This document shows, piece by piece, positions 43,592-52,686 of a stretch of 64,000 nt of DNA. This DNA comes from Rhodococcus sp. HNM0563 (GTDB taxonomy: Bacteria; Actinomycetota; Actinomycetes; Mycobacteriales; Mycobacteriaceae): assembly GCF_012726195.1 (NCBI RefSeq), contig NZ_JAASAF010000003.1, positions 124,001-188,000 of the forward strand. Reading direction: 5' to 3'. The number at the start of each line of letters is the position of its first letter. Positions within the stretch are counted from its first letter, which is position 1. Both the position numbers and the translations under genes were made by a program. The notes under the pieces are model-generated. The model was not told where the DNA came from, searched no databases, and was given only the letters and a program-made list of their open reading frames with translations.

Positions 43592-45384
43592 GCACCACAC
43601 TTCTCGAGCGCGAATCCGCTTCGGCCGGTTCGCGCCCCGGCAGGCGTTCGGTCCTGGTCGTCGCGCTCGCGCTCATCGCAATACAGGTCACGATCCGCGG
43701 CGTCCTCGCCTTCCGGGGCGAATTCTATTGGGACGACCTGATTCTGATCGGCCGTGCAGGCACCTACCCGCCGCTGTCGACGGAAATGCTGAACTACGAC
43801 CACGACGGGCACCTGATGCCCGGAGCGTTCGCTGTCGCGTCGCTGATCACCTGGCTCGCTCCCATGCAATGGTGGCCTGCCGCAGTGACTCTCGTCGTGG
43901 CCCAGCTGTCGGCATCACTCGCGGTGTTACGTCTGCTGTGGCTGATTCTCGGACCGCGTCGGGTGTTGTGGGGCCCCCTGCTGTTCTATCTGTTCTCGCC
44001 GCTGACGCTGCCCGCATTCGCCTGGTGGGCTGCCGGGCTCAACTCGCTCCCCATGCAAGCCGCTCTCGCCTGGGTGGCAGGCGACGCCCTGCAACTCGCG
44101 CGGACAGGCAGACGACGTCATGCCGTGTCCGGCGTCGTCGTCACCGTCTGCGCCTTGGTGTTCTTCGAAAAGTCGGTCCTCGTATCCTTCGTCGCGTTCG
44201 CGACGGTCGCGCTGCTGTATCGCGTGGACGGTGTTCGGCAGCCAGTCCGTGTCGCGTGGCAGCGAGCACGCCCCCTCTGGCTCGGATCCGGCGCGGTACT
44301 GGTGATCTGGGCCGCGTGGTACACCACCGTCGTCGTATCGCGGTTCGGTGTGCCACCCTGGTCGATGGTGGCAGGGCTGACCCACCACGGCCTGTCGTAC
44401 GGTCTGGCGCCGTCGCTGCTCGGCGGCCCGTGGCAATGGGACCGCTGGAATCCGAGTCCGCCGTGGGCCGACCCACCGCCGGTTCTCGTGGTCGCCGCGT
44501 GGCTCGCTGTCGCGGGTGCGCTGGTGTGGAGTCTGCGCTGCCGCACCCGGACCGGTTGGGTGTGGATCGCGGCGACCACATACGTGTGCGCTTCTCTCGT
44601 GGCCATGATCAGTACGCGGTTCGGTCCCGAGACGACATACGAGCTGGCGCAGACCCTGCGTTACTTCGCCGATTCGTCCGTGATCGTCGCGGTAGCGGCG
44701 GCGCTCATCCTGCGTGCCCCGCAGCGCAGACCGACGGCGGCGTGGTCGCGTGCGGTCGCCCTGGTCTGCGCGGTCGCGTTCGTCGTGAGCTCGATGGCGT
44801 CGACCGTGACATTCGCCCGCAGCTGGACCGACAACCCCACCGGCGAATACCTCGCGACCGCGAAGGCTGCACTCACCGAACACCCGCGCGATCCGGTGCT
44901 CGACCACCCGGTGTCGGTGTGGGTCCTGCTGCCCGTCACGTACCCGCACAATCTCGTCGGATCGGTGTTCTCGTCGTTACCCGGACGTTCCCCCATCAGC
45001 GACCACACCACCTCACTCAGCGTCCTCGACGATCGTGGCGCGCTGGTACCCGCCGAACTCATGCCGCTGCGAGGCGTCCTCCCCGGGAACGTGCCCGAGT
45101 GCGGACACCGGGTGGCCGACGACGTCGTGACGACGCTCCGCTTGAACGAGCCGGCCGGCGACTGGGAGTGGACCGTCGAGATCAACTACATGGCCGCCGA
45201 CGACGGCGCGATCGAACTCGGTTTCCCCGGTCGCCCCCGCGTCACGGTGCCCGTCACCGAAGGGCTGGGCTCGGTGTACGTGCGGCTGTCGGGTGGCGGC
45301 GCTGCGCTGCAGGTCGAGTCGGCGACACCGGGACTGAACGTGTGCATCGGCGGCGGATCGATGGGTGTGGTGATCCCGAGCTGA
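43588..45384 (+). CDS. Polytopic membrane protein, possible GT-C glycosyltransferase
   Basis: A 598-residue protein with about 11 hydrophobic segments up to residue 440, then a 160-residue soluble C-terminal domain, probably outside the membrane. The first long loop contains FYWDDLIL with D49 and D50, the place and form of the acidic motif of GT-C lipid-linked sugar transferases. A sugar or lipid substrate cannot be named. GTG 43588 overlaps the corA stop, so corA and this gene are coupled. I know of no reason for that pairing. Confidence 0.7.
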   Translation: MSTTLLERESASAGSRPGRRSVLVVALALIAIQVTIRGVLAFRGEFYWDDLILIGRAGTYPPLSTEMLNYDHDGHLMPGAFAVASLITWLAPMQWWPAAVTLVVAQLSASLAVLRLLWLILGPRRVLWGPLLFYLFSPLTLPAFAWWAAGLNSLPMQAALAWVAGDALQLARTGRRRHAVSGVVVTVCALVFFEKSVLVSFVAFATVALLYRVDGVRQPVRVAWQRARPLWLGSGAVLVIWAAWYTTVVVSRFGVPPWSMVAGLTHHGLSYGLAPSLLGGPWQWDRWNPSPPWADPPPVLVVAAWLAVAGALVWSLRCRTRTGWVWIAATTYVCASLVAMISTRFGPETTYELAQTLRYFADSSVIVAVAAALILRAPQRRPTAAWSRAVALVCAVAFVVSSMASTVTFARSWTDNPTGEYLATAKAALTEHPRDPVLDHPVSVWVLLPVTYPHNLVGSVFSSLPGRSPISDHTTSLSVLDDRGALVPAELMPLRGVLPGNVPECGHRVADDVVTTLRLNEPAGDWEWTVEINYMAADDGAIELGFPGRPRVTVPVTEGLGSVYVRLSGGGAALQVESATPGLNVCIGGGSMGVVIPS

Positions 45385-45388
45385 CCCA

Positions 45389-45982
45389 TCACATGCGCGC
45401 GGCGCCACGTTCGGGGTCACGGATGTCGATGCCTGCCTCCGCCCATGCCTCGCGCAGAGCATCGGCGCCGCGCAGTCGCTTCCACGCAGCTTCGTTCGCA
45501 GTGATCGGAACCGCATCGAAGAACCGCACCGGATCGGCAGGCTCGGGCAACTCCAGATCGGGCACGTCGCTCGATTCGAGGAGCACCGCCGTGAACGGCG
45601 CACCCTCCCAGAGTGGCTCACCGAGATCGAGGAGCGCGTCGGCGGTGAGTACCACCCCCTCCACGGCTGGAAGCGCCGCCAGCACCGCCAGGCTGCGGTG
45701 CACACCGGCCGTGAGCCCGTCCGCCCTACGCAGGCTCAAAACGAGTTCGGCGCGCGGACCGCGGTTCGGATCGGCAATGGTTGCGGTGGGATCGCCCATC
45801 GGGTGACGCGAACAACCCAGTGTCGAAAATCGGGTGAGGTCGTCGTGTGCGTGGAACCGCAGAATTTCGATCGGTTCGAGGCCGAGAAACGTCACCGACG
45901 CCGATTCGGGCGCCGGCCCGGTCGCGTCGGAGAGGTTCGCGGCGAGGTGGGCACGGACTGCGGTGAGAACGGCTTCGGTCAC
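45389..45982 (-). CDS. Suppressor-of-fused (SUFU)-domain protein
   Basis: A 197-residue cytoplasmic protein. The pattern FSTLGCSRHPMGDP followed by RAELVLSLR is that of bacterial SUFU-domain proteins, which often act as immunity or partner-binding domains. The C-terminal FFDAVPITANEAAWKR also fits. No toxin gene is near. It stops 4 nt from the convergent membrane protein gene. Function unknown. Confidence 0.7.
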   Translation of the reverse strand: MTEAVLTAVRAHLAANLSDATGPAPESASVTFLGLEPIEILRFHAHDDLTRFSTLGCSRHPMGDPTATIADPNRGPRAELVLSLRRADGLTAGVHRSLAVLAALPAVEGVVLTADALLDLGEPLWEGAPFTAVLLESSDVPDLELPEPADPVRFFDAVPITANEAAWKRLRGADALREAWAEAGIDIRDPERGAARM

Positions 45983-46006
45983 CTCTGCAATCTAACGCGC
46001 CGGTGG

Positions 46007-46303
46007 CTACGGGTGGTCGATCGTCGACAGCCGCACCCGACCACTATCGAGATCGATCCATCCGTCGTCTCCCACGGCGATGTCGATTCGGCCGTTCCTC
46101 TTGCCGACAATTTCTTCAGTGACATGCCGTTTCGCGGGCGAGAAGAGTTCGTCCATCGCCCCCAACATGCCGCTCCCCGCGTCGGCGGTGCGCGGATTGC
46201 TCCTGCGCCAGTACACCCATCCCCTTCTCTCCGCCCACAGTGCTGCTTGATCGACTCCGACGAGCACCACGATCGCAATCACACCGATCAGAAGAACTTC
46301 CAT
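46007..46303 (-). CDS. Small single-span membrane protein (DUF6191-like)
   Basis: A 98-residue protein with one N-terminal membrane segment (about 3-17), then a soluble part with GMLGAMDELFSPAKRH and a C-terminal IDLDSGRVRL. Proteins of this pattern are common in actinobacteria and uncharacterised. It is 24 nt upstream of the SUFU gene on the same strand and may share its transcript. Confidence 0.7.
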   Translation of the reverse strand: MEVLLIGVIAIVVLVGVDQAALWAERRGWVYWRRSNPRTADAGSGMLGAMDELFSPAKRHVTEEIVGKRNGRIDIAVGDDGWIDLDSGRVRLSTIDHP

Positions 46304-46455
46304 CGAACATCCCCTTCGAAGTCACGGACGTGCCCAGTTGATTCGCGAACAGTTCCCGCGGTCCCTTCCGACGCACCCCCACCGGGAACACAGAGAACCG
46401 TAACCGTCTCGGAACCCGACGGAATCGAGGACACTCGCGTGGGCTGCCAACGGCA
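46304..46455. other. 152-bp gap without a gene
   Basis: Between the small membrane protein and the Eis-family gene. I see no gene, strong hairpin or clear promoter here. Confidence 0.5.
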
Positions 46456-47685
46456 TCAGAACATGGTCCCCGCGAAGGGGACCACAGGCCACGTGAACAG
46501 TGCCTCGGCGACCGGGAGTGCCACAGGGTCGTGCACGGTGATCCGCCCGGCTCCCGCCAGTGCGTGGCAACTCACCCCACCGAGCAACAGCGATCCGAGT
46601 TCGGCGATGCCGAGCTCGAGGTGAGCCGGTTCGTTCGCTGTCGACACGCCGTCGGCGGAGATCTCGAAGACCGCGGTGTTCTCCGCGAAGACGGGGTCGG
46701 TCACCGCAATCCGGACTGTCCCGACACCCACGAACGATCGGGCTTCGAGTGCCCGCCGCACGTCGAGAATGCGAAGCCAGGTTTCGTCCGACACCGAACG
46801 AACCTGTGCCCCGCGATGATCCGTCAGCATCCACGGCAGTGGATCGTCTGCCGGTACCCCGTCGAACACGATCCGGTCGACGAGGTCCAGATTCAGCAGG
46901 AAACGGACGAGTCCCGCGTGGGATTCGGCGGTGGGGGCGAAGAAGTCGCTCACGACGATGGTGCGGTCGCGTCCGCCGAACCACGCCCCGGTGTTCTCAG
47001 GGCGGTACCGGACGAAACCGTCCTCGGCACCCGGGCTGCCGTGCACCGCGACATAGGCAGGTCCGTTCCCCGACGACGCGCGGAAGCGCTGGGAAGCCCA
47101 CCAGAACGAGGTGCGTTCGATGCGCCCGGGGCGGTCTGTCGCATGCTCGGAATAGATGCGCTCCAACAGGTCCCATGAATCGGGAAACTCAGCGAACCTG
47201 ACCGGGCCGCCACCGGGCACGCCCTGGTGCAGCACCGCACGGCGCCTCTCCACCTCGAGGGTCGTCGACATCGACGCGATGCCGTAGCCGAATCTCCCGT
47301 AGATCGTGGCCTCGGAGGCTCGCAAGCTCGCAACGACGTCGCCGCGTTCGTGAGCGTCGCGCAGCTGCCTGTGCACCAGGGAGGTGACGACGCCGCGGCG
47401 AGTGTGGGTGGGGAGCACCCCGATGTGGGTGACCCCCGCGTGAGACACGCGCTCGCCGCCCGGCAGCACCAGAGACCCGGACGTCGCATCGACGGTACCG
47501 ACGAGCGCTCCATCGATGAATGCCCCGAACGTGCGGCCCTTCTCGAGGTAATCGCCCATGCGTCCCTCGGGATAGTCCGGCCCGGAAGGAAGCCCGACCA
47601 TGGCCGTCCGGAACAGTGCCATCGCCTGCCGCAGCTCCTCCTCGGATTCGAGGGCTCGGATCTCGGCGTCACGGTGTTCGCTCAT
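46456..47685 (-). CDS. Eis-family N-acetyltransferase
   Basis: A 409-residue protein built like Eis: an N-terminal GNAT domain (acetyl-CoA loop HIGVLPTHTRRGVVTSL, 88-104), a second GNAT-like domain and a C-terminal sterol-carrier fold. Y129 in IYGRFGYG matches the Tyr that protonates the thiolate in Eis, and the chain ends in Phe, whose carboxylate is the general base in Eis. It should acetylate aminoglycosides or lysines on proteins. ATG 47685 is the start. Confidence 0.9.
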   Translation of the reverse strand: MSEHRDAEIRALESEEELRQAMALFRTAMVGLPSGPDYPEGRMGDYLEKGRTFGAFIDGALVGTVDATSGSLVLPGGERVSHAGVTHIGVLPTHTRRGVVTSLVHRQLRDAHERGDVVASLRASEATIYGRFGYGIASMSTTLEVERRRAVLHQGVPGGGPVRFAEFPDSWDLLERIYSEHATDRPGRIERTSFWWASQRFRASSGNGPAYVAVHGSPGAEDGFVRYRPENTGAWFGGRDRTIVVSDFFAPTAESHAGLVRFLLNLDLVDRIVFDGVPADDPLPWMLTDHRGAQVRSVSDETWLRILDVRRALEARSFVGVGTVRIAVTDPVFAENTAVFEISADGVSTANEPAHLELGIAELGSLLLGGVSCHALAGAGRITVHDPVALPVAEALFTWPVVPFAGTMF

Positions 47686-47720
47686 ACGCCCGAGACTAGA
47701 GAGAGCTTCCACACTTGTCG

Positions 47721-48836
47721 CTACGCGGACTCTGCAGTGAACCGCACGTCGTAACGGTCTGCGTCCGGGGCAGCGAACTTCGCCAGCTTCATTCCTTCGG
47801 TCTCGATTGCCGACCGGTTCGATGCCGTCAGCGAACGCCAGGGCGTCACTTCCACTACCGAGGACCCGCTGCCCGTGGTCAGGCTCGCAATTCCGGCGAC
47901 CCGGCCGCCGACGAGTACCAGCGGCGCGATCATCCCGTTCTTCGTCATCGTGCGCCTACGATCGTCGTCGGAAATGAACCGCCGGCGATCGGCGTGCGAG
48001 AGCAGCGCGTTGTCGAAAGGAGCGAGGATCCGCACCGGCGCGGGAGTCGACGGGGCAGGGCGGGGGGCGTCGGGCAGATCGAACAGTTCTATGCCACGCT
48101 CATCGCGGAAGGTCGCGAGTTGTGGGCGCAGCCGCTCGACGATCTCCGACAGCCGGGTCAGGCCACACCATGCCTGCACATCGCGGATGCTTGCGGGACC
48201 GAACGCCGCGAGGTAGCGCAGGATGAGCCGATCGGGGCTCGGAAGGTCCGCTTCCGGCGGGCCTGCCCACACGTCGAGGGGTGCGAGTCGAGGCGGGCCC
48301 GAGCGCCCCCACACCCCGCGAGGCGTGACCTGCACCAGCGGAAGCAGGCCCCGCACGCCGTGTGCGAGCGCCGCAGGGTCCTGATCGGGGAAATACTCGG
48401 CGAGCAGGGGCCGCAGCTCGGCCTGAGTCCGCGGAGTGTCGGACAGGAGTTCTCGGCCGACAGACGCGAGTGCCGTCCGATCCACACCACGCAGGCCTGC
48501 GCGATGGAGCGTGTTGGTGTCGAGGTCCTTGTCGAGCAGCGGTTGCACCCAAGCGCGCAGCGCATGGGCGTCGGCCGCAGAGACCGCGAACACCGTTCCT
48601 CGCATCAGCACGATCCGCACCACTTTCCGCGACTCGAGGAGAACCGACAGCGATTCGGGGCGGAAACCGCGTAACCGGGTCCACAACGCGTAATAGGGCG
48701 GCGTCGGCGCCTGTCCCTGCAAGCCCATCAGGTGCTCGATCATTGCCAGCGGCCCCATGTCGCTGCGGCGCAGCAGATGCTGACGGGCGAGCGTCGCGCG
48801 ACCGAGCGCGCGATCGGTCAGGATGCCGGTGATCAC
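47721..48836 (-). CDS. Winged-helix protein of the AlkZ-like (HTH_42) family, putative DNA glycosylase
   Basis: A 371-residue protein of the HTH_42 family, made of tandem winged helices. Q40 and Q42 in GLQGQAPTPPYYALWTRL match the catalytic Q-x-Q of AlkZ, which removes bulky or crosslinked alkylated bases; C-terminal VRILAPFDNALLSHADRRR is also family-typical. DNA repair is therefore likely, but other members have not been tested. GTG 48836 is chosen to fit homologue starts; GTG 48851 is possible. Confidence 0.85.
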   Translation of the reverse strand: MITGILTDRALGRATLARQHLLRRSDMGPLAMIEHLMGLQGQAPTPPYYALWTRLRGFRPESLSVLLESRKVVRIVLMRGTVFAVSAADAHALRAWVQPLLDKDLDTNTLHRAGLRGVDRTALASVGRELLSDTPRTQAELRPLLAEYFPDQDPAALAHGVRGLLPLVQVTPRGVWGRSGPPRLAPLDVWAGPPEADLPSPDRLILRYLAAFGPASIRDVQAWCGLTRLSEIVERLRPQLATFRDERGIELFDLPDAPRPAPSTPAPVRILAPFDNALLSHADRRRFISDDDRRRTMTKNGMIAPLVLVGGRVAGIASLTTGSGSSVVEVTPWRSLTASNRSAIETEGMKLAKFAAPDADRYDVRFTAESA

Positions 48837-48901
48837 AGTGCACCTTGACACACCCGACCGACACGAGCCGGTGTGTCGCGGGTGGACAGCATCGACACAG
48901 G

Positions 48902-48913
48902 TAGGTTTCCTTC
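48902..48913 (+). promoter_or_regulatory. -10 box for a leaderless phosphatase-like gene
   Basis: TAGGTT at 48902-48907 is 6 nt before GTG 48914, and no ribosome site is present. Confidence 0.45.
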
Positions 48914-49351
48914 GTGCAAGCGGAATGGGACATCGAAGCTCCCGGCGTACTGCAGCTACCGTCAGGGAGGCGCGTACGCGGGCGCGCTCTGCGCGGTCCG
49001 CTGCCCGACGGCCCGCTACCGGAGTTCGGTGTGTACCTGCAGGGGCGTCCGCTGGTCGCCCTCGACTGGGATTCGCGATGGATCCGCTGGTCCGACTTCC
49101 GGGTGCCGTCCGACGCGCAGGACGCGTACGACGCTTTGTACGAGACGTGGGTTCGCGCGGGACGGCAGCGGGTGGAGGTGGCTTGCACCGGTGGGCGCGG
49201 ACGCACCGGCACCGCGCTCGCGTGCCTCGCGATACTCGACGGCATCCGAGCGAGGGACGCAGTCGCCTTCGTCCGCAAGCACTACGATCCGCGCGCGGTG
49301 GAAACCCCGTGGCAGCGTCGCTTCGTCACACGATTCGCGTCACCCGGGTGA
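48914..49351 (+). CDS. Small tyrosine-phosphatase-like protein
   Basis: A 145-residue protein. CTGGRGRT (C91 to R97) is a CX5R phosphate loop followed by Thr, and WSDFRVP (59-65) is placed like the WPD general-acid loop WPDFGVP of protein tyrosine phosphatases, with D61 as acid. The residue before the Cys is Ala, not His, which may lower activity. GTG 48914 follows a probable -10. It overlaps the convergent coiled-coil gene by 12 nt. Substrate unknown. Confidence 0.78.
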   Translation: MQAEWDIEAPGVLQLPSGRRVRGRALRGPLPDGPLPEFGVYLQGRPLVALDWDSRWIRWSDFRVPSDAQDAYDALYETWVRAGRQRVEVACTGGRGRTGTALACLAILDGIRARDAVAFVRKHYDPRAVETPWQRRFVTRFASPG

Positions 49352-50176
49352 GTAGCGCCGCTCGATGCGGACCACATCGGCTTCGGCCGCGGAGGCCTCG
49401 CGTTCAGCAGCGGTGACGTCCTTCTTCGCTGCCGCGACCGCGCGACGCGCAAACTTGCGCTGTTGTTCGGCGTGGACCAGCTTTTCCTGCAGTGCCGCAA
49501 CCTCCGCTTCATGGCGGGCGAGTTCGCGGTCCGCTTCCTGGGCGGCAGCCCGCGCACGCGTGACAGCGCGTCGAGCCTCGTGCGCCGCGGTGGTTGCCTC
49601 GGCCAGCTCGGCCCGCCCCTCCGCGCCATCGGTTCGGGCTGCAGAACGGTCGGGAACGACGCTCAGCGTCGGCGTCGACGACGAACCTCCGAGATCCCCG
49701 AGCGCGCCGATGCCGGACGGCTCGACGATGGCGTCGAGGCGTCCCGCACGCACACGTTCGGCGACCGCCGGGTCCGCAAGCGCGGCATTGAGGGTCTGTG
49801 CAACCTCCCGCAGGGCGCTGTCGCTGGCCGTTCGCCCCCGCTCGGAAGCCAGTTCGGCCGCGTCCCGCTCCAGCGCGGAGATCACCTGCCGTCGCTGCGT
49901 GGACAGTGTGCGCAGATCCTGTCCGGACAGTGTTCGCTGGGCGGTGCGCAGGGCGTCGCCCAGGTCGAGGAGGACACCGAGTTCGTCGGGTCGCTCACGT
50001 GCCAGCAGGTTCACCAGCCACGCTGCGACTGTCGGTTTGCGGAGCCGGCCGATCGCGGCAGTGAGTTCCCTGTCGCCCGACTCGCGGGCCTGCGCCACGT
50101 ACTCGGTGCGCGCGGCGATGAACTCCCCGGGGTCGAGGCCGTACAGGGAGTCCGCCACCGAGTCCAGAGTGGGCAT
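49340..50176 (-). CDS. Uncharacterised actinobacterial coiled-coil protein
   Basis: A 278-residue protein. Residues 1-90 (SLYGLDPGEFIAARTEYVAQ; LRKPTVAAWLVNLLAR) form a conserved helical domain. Residues about 190-275 are an Ala/Glu/Arg-rich heptad pattern, a long coiled coil. No signal, membrane segment or catalytic motif. The start at ATG 50176 is 20 nt beyond the FtsX permease stop on the same strand, so it may end that operon. Confidence 0.75.
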   Translation of the reverse strand: MPTLDSVADSLYGLDPGEFIAARTEYVAQARESGDRELTAAIGRLRKPTVAAWLVNLLARERPDELGVLLDLGDALRTAQRTLSGQDLRTLSTQRRQVISALERDAAELASERGRTASDSALREVAQTLNAALADPAVAERVRAGRLDAIVEPSGIGALGDLGGSSSTPTLSVVPDRSAARTDGAEGRAELAEATTAAHEARRAVTRARAAAQEADRELARHEAEVAALQEKLVHAEQQRKFARRAVAAAKKDVTAAEREASAAEADVVRIERRYSPG

Positions 50177-50196
50177 GGGGTCAAGCGTAGTGGCGA

Positions 50197-52686
50197 TCAC
50201 CCTGCCGGCACAGGGACACGCGATCCCCGCAGCAGATGACGCGCGGGCATTGTCGTCGCCAGGTGCGCGACAGCGCAGGTGACGAACACGGTCCCCACCA
50301 CGAACCACAGCGGACCCTGGGGCCAGGGTTTTCCGACGAACCCGATGGCCAGCATGGTCATCGAACCGAGGGAGATCGCGACACCGATGACGGTTGCTAC
50401 GACGCAGACCAGCGCGGTTTCCGACCACACCATGGTGTGGAGTTGGCGCGGGGTGGCCCCGACAGCCCGCAGCAACTGCCACTCCCGCCGACGCCGGAGT
50501 GTGCTCGCCACGAGCCGATTGGCAGCGCCGAGCAGTATGTATCCCATCAGGACCAGGGCGATAGCGATGTTGAGCACGCGCGAGGGATCCGGAGCTGCCG
50601 GCCCCACCGAGGTCGTGGAGGCATCGTCGATCCGCAGCCCGGGAGTATCCGCGAGCAGCGGTGGGAGTTCGGTGGTGATCCTCGCGTGGTCACCGGCGAC
50701 CAGCACCTGGTCGTAGGGCCCGTCCTGCCCCTGCGGGAGTAGATCCAGCGACGCGGCGATCTTGCCGAATCCGAAGCCACGCGCGTAGGTCGCCACCACT
50801 GTCGGCTCCACCTCGGTCCCGTCCGACAGGATCAGCGGCAGGGTGTCGCCGACGTCGACCCCGGCGAGCCGGGCTGCAACGGAATCCATTGCGACAGAAG
50901 CACCGGTCAGGCGCGACACGTCGCCATCGGTGACACCGAGATCGAGTACCTCTCCGACGTCGGGCCCGACAGCGAGCATCGGATATTCCTCGGCGCGTGG
51001 CCCGCCGTCCTGCTCGAACGGACGTATCGCGGTGGACCGGATCACAGCGACAGCCGTGGTCGACGAGGATGCGCGCTGGATCGACTCGAGCGCCGACGAC
51101 GACACGCCGCCCGCGTCGGGAGCGGACACGACCACATCCGCGACGGTGCCTTCGCCCACATCGTGGTCCACCGTGGCGCTCGCCGTGGTCACCGCGAAGA
51201 TCTGCGTGGTCAACAGTCCTACCGCGAGTGCGAGGACACTGATCGCACCACCGGTCCGCAGGGCGTAGCTGTGCGAGTTCCGCACGGCCAGCCACCTGCT
51301 CGCAGAACCGGTTCTGGGCGCGATCCACCCGCAGACCCGACCGACCATCGCCGGGGCAATCAGACTGATACCGATGATCGCGAGCAGCGTTCCCGACGCC
51401 GTGCCGATCAGAGCTTCCTCGCTGCGAATCACGAGGGGGACGACTGCGGATCCGGCCGACAACGCGAGCACCACGAATCCCGCTCTGGTTCGGAGCCGAC
51501 CTCCGCCGCGCGGTTCGGCCTCGGTCTCGAGGATCGCTTCGGTGGCCGGAATCCGGGAGATTCGCAGCGACCCCGCGCGCGCCGCCACCTGAACCATGCC
51601 CAGCATCAGCAGGCAGGCACCCAGCGCCGGACCGGGACTCCAGCTCGGTAACTGCCCGGGTGCGAGCAGGCCGACGGTGGTCAACGGCCGCGTGGCCGCC
51701 GCAGACAGCAGGTAGCCGCCGATCACGCCCACCGCCACAGCTCCGAACGCCACACGGGTCGTCCGACGCGCGATCATCGACCGGATCTGTCGCGGTGTCG
51801 CCCCCACCGCGCGAAGCAATGCGATTTCCCGCGACCGATTCGCCACACCGACAGAAACCGCTCCCGCGGTGATGAATCCGACGAGGACCACCAGCACTCC
51901 CCCGACGGAGAACGCCGCAGCCGTCAGCATTCCGGTCCCCGACGCCGCCGCGGGTCGTTCGGCGCGGCCGATGTCGTCGCCCGTCGCGACCACGAGACCT
52001 CGTCCCGCCACGAGTTCTTCCACACGGCCGGTGATCGCGACGGAATCCGCGTCGTCGTCGAAAGCGACGATGAGTAGGTCCGCGGAGTCTGCCGACCTCC
52101 GGGAGAGTTCCCGCGCGGTGGTGTCACTGACGAAGACGCCATTACCCGAAAGATCTGCAATGCCAGTCACACTCATGTTCTGTAGTTGTCCGCGCAGCAT
52201 TACCTCCACCGGGTCACCGACCGAGACACCCGCCGTGACGGCTGTATCTGCGGCGAGTACGACGTCGGTGGGACCGCTCGGTGCACGACCGGTCAGACCG
52301 ACCGTTCCGAGAAGGGAGTTCCACCCGTGACCGTTGTCTCGGACCGATTCCGCGGGCAGCACCCGGCCACGCCCGTCGGTTGCCACCGCCGGGAAACTCA
52401 GGTCCGCGGCGACCGCACGCACCCCCGGTATCTGCGACAGGTCCACGGCGAGGTCGGTCGGAACCCCGACGTGTTCGGGCAGCACCGGATCGAAGTCTTC
52501 GTCCTGCGGGACGCTCTGGTCGCCGCCGATGACCATGTCGATGCCGGTGAATCGCTGCGTGGGCACCTGCGAGCGCAGCCCGGACTCGGCCATGACGAGG
52601 CAGAACGTGACCAGTGCGGCACCCACCGCCACCGCGCAGATCACCGCAAGTGTTTCACCGACCCGGGCCGGCAAACGCACTGTCAT
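50197..52686 (-). CDS. MacB/FtsX-type ABC permease
   Basis: An 829-residue permease with two FtsX domains. One membrane segment at about 10-32 precedes a periplasmic-type domain, three segments follow (about 255-375), then a central pair, a second large extracytoplasmic part and three final segments (about 700-815). The motif LLRAVGATPRQ occurs after segments in both halves. Family members move drugs or lipoproteins mechanically. Overlaps the ATPase gene by ATGA. Confidence 0.93.
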   Translation of the reverse strand: MTVRLPARVGETLAVICAVAVGAALVTFCLVMAESGLRSQVPTQRFTGIDMVIGGDQSVPQDEDFDPVLPEHVGVPTDLAVDLSQIPGVRAVAADLSFPAVATDGRGRVLPAESVRDNGHGWNSLLGTVGLTGRAPSGPTDVVLAADTAVTAGVSVGDPVEVMLRGQLQNMSVTGIADLSGNGVFVSDTTARELSRRSADSADLLIVAFDDDADSVAITGRVEELVAGRGLVVATGDDIGRAERPAAASGTGMLTAAAFSVGGVLVVLVGFITAGAVSVGVANRSREIALLRAVGATPRQIRSMIARRTTRVAFGAVAVGVIGGYLLSAAATRPLTTVGLLAPGQLPSWSPGPALGACLLMLGMVQVAARAGSLRISRIPATEAILETEAEPRGGGRLRTRAGFVVLALSAGSAVVPLVIRSEEALIGTASGTLLAIIGISLIAPAMVGRVCGWIAPRTGSASRWLAVRNSHSYALRTGGAISVLALAVGLLTTQIFAVTTASATVDHDVGEGTVADVVVSAPDAGGVSSSALESIQRASSSTTAVAVIRSTAIRPFEQDGGPRAEEYPMLAVGPDVGEVLDLGVTDGDVSRLTGASVAMDSVAARLAGVDVGDTLPLILSDGTEVEPTVVATYARGFGFGKIAASLDLLPQGQDGPYDQVLVAGDHARITTELPPLLADTPGLRIDDASTTSVGPAAPDPSRVLNIAIALVLMGYILLGAANRLVASTLRRRREWQLLRAVGATPRQLHTMVWSETALVCVVATVIGVAISLGSMTMLAIGFVGKPWPQGPLWFVVGTVFVTCAVAHLATTMPARHLLRGSRVPVPAG

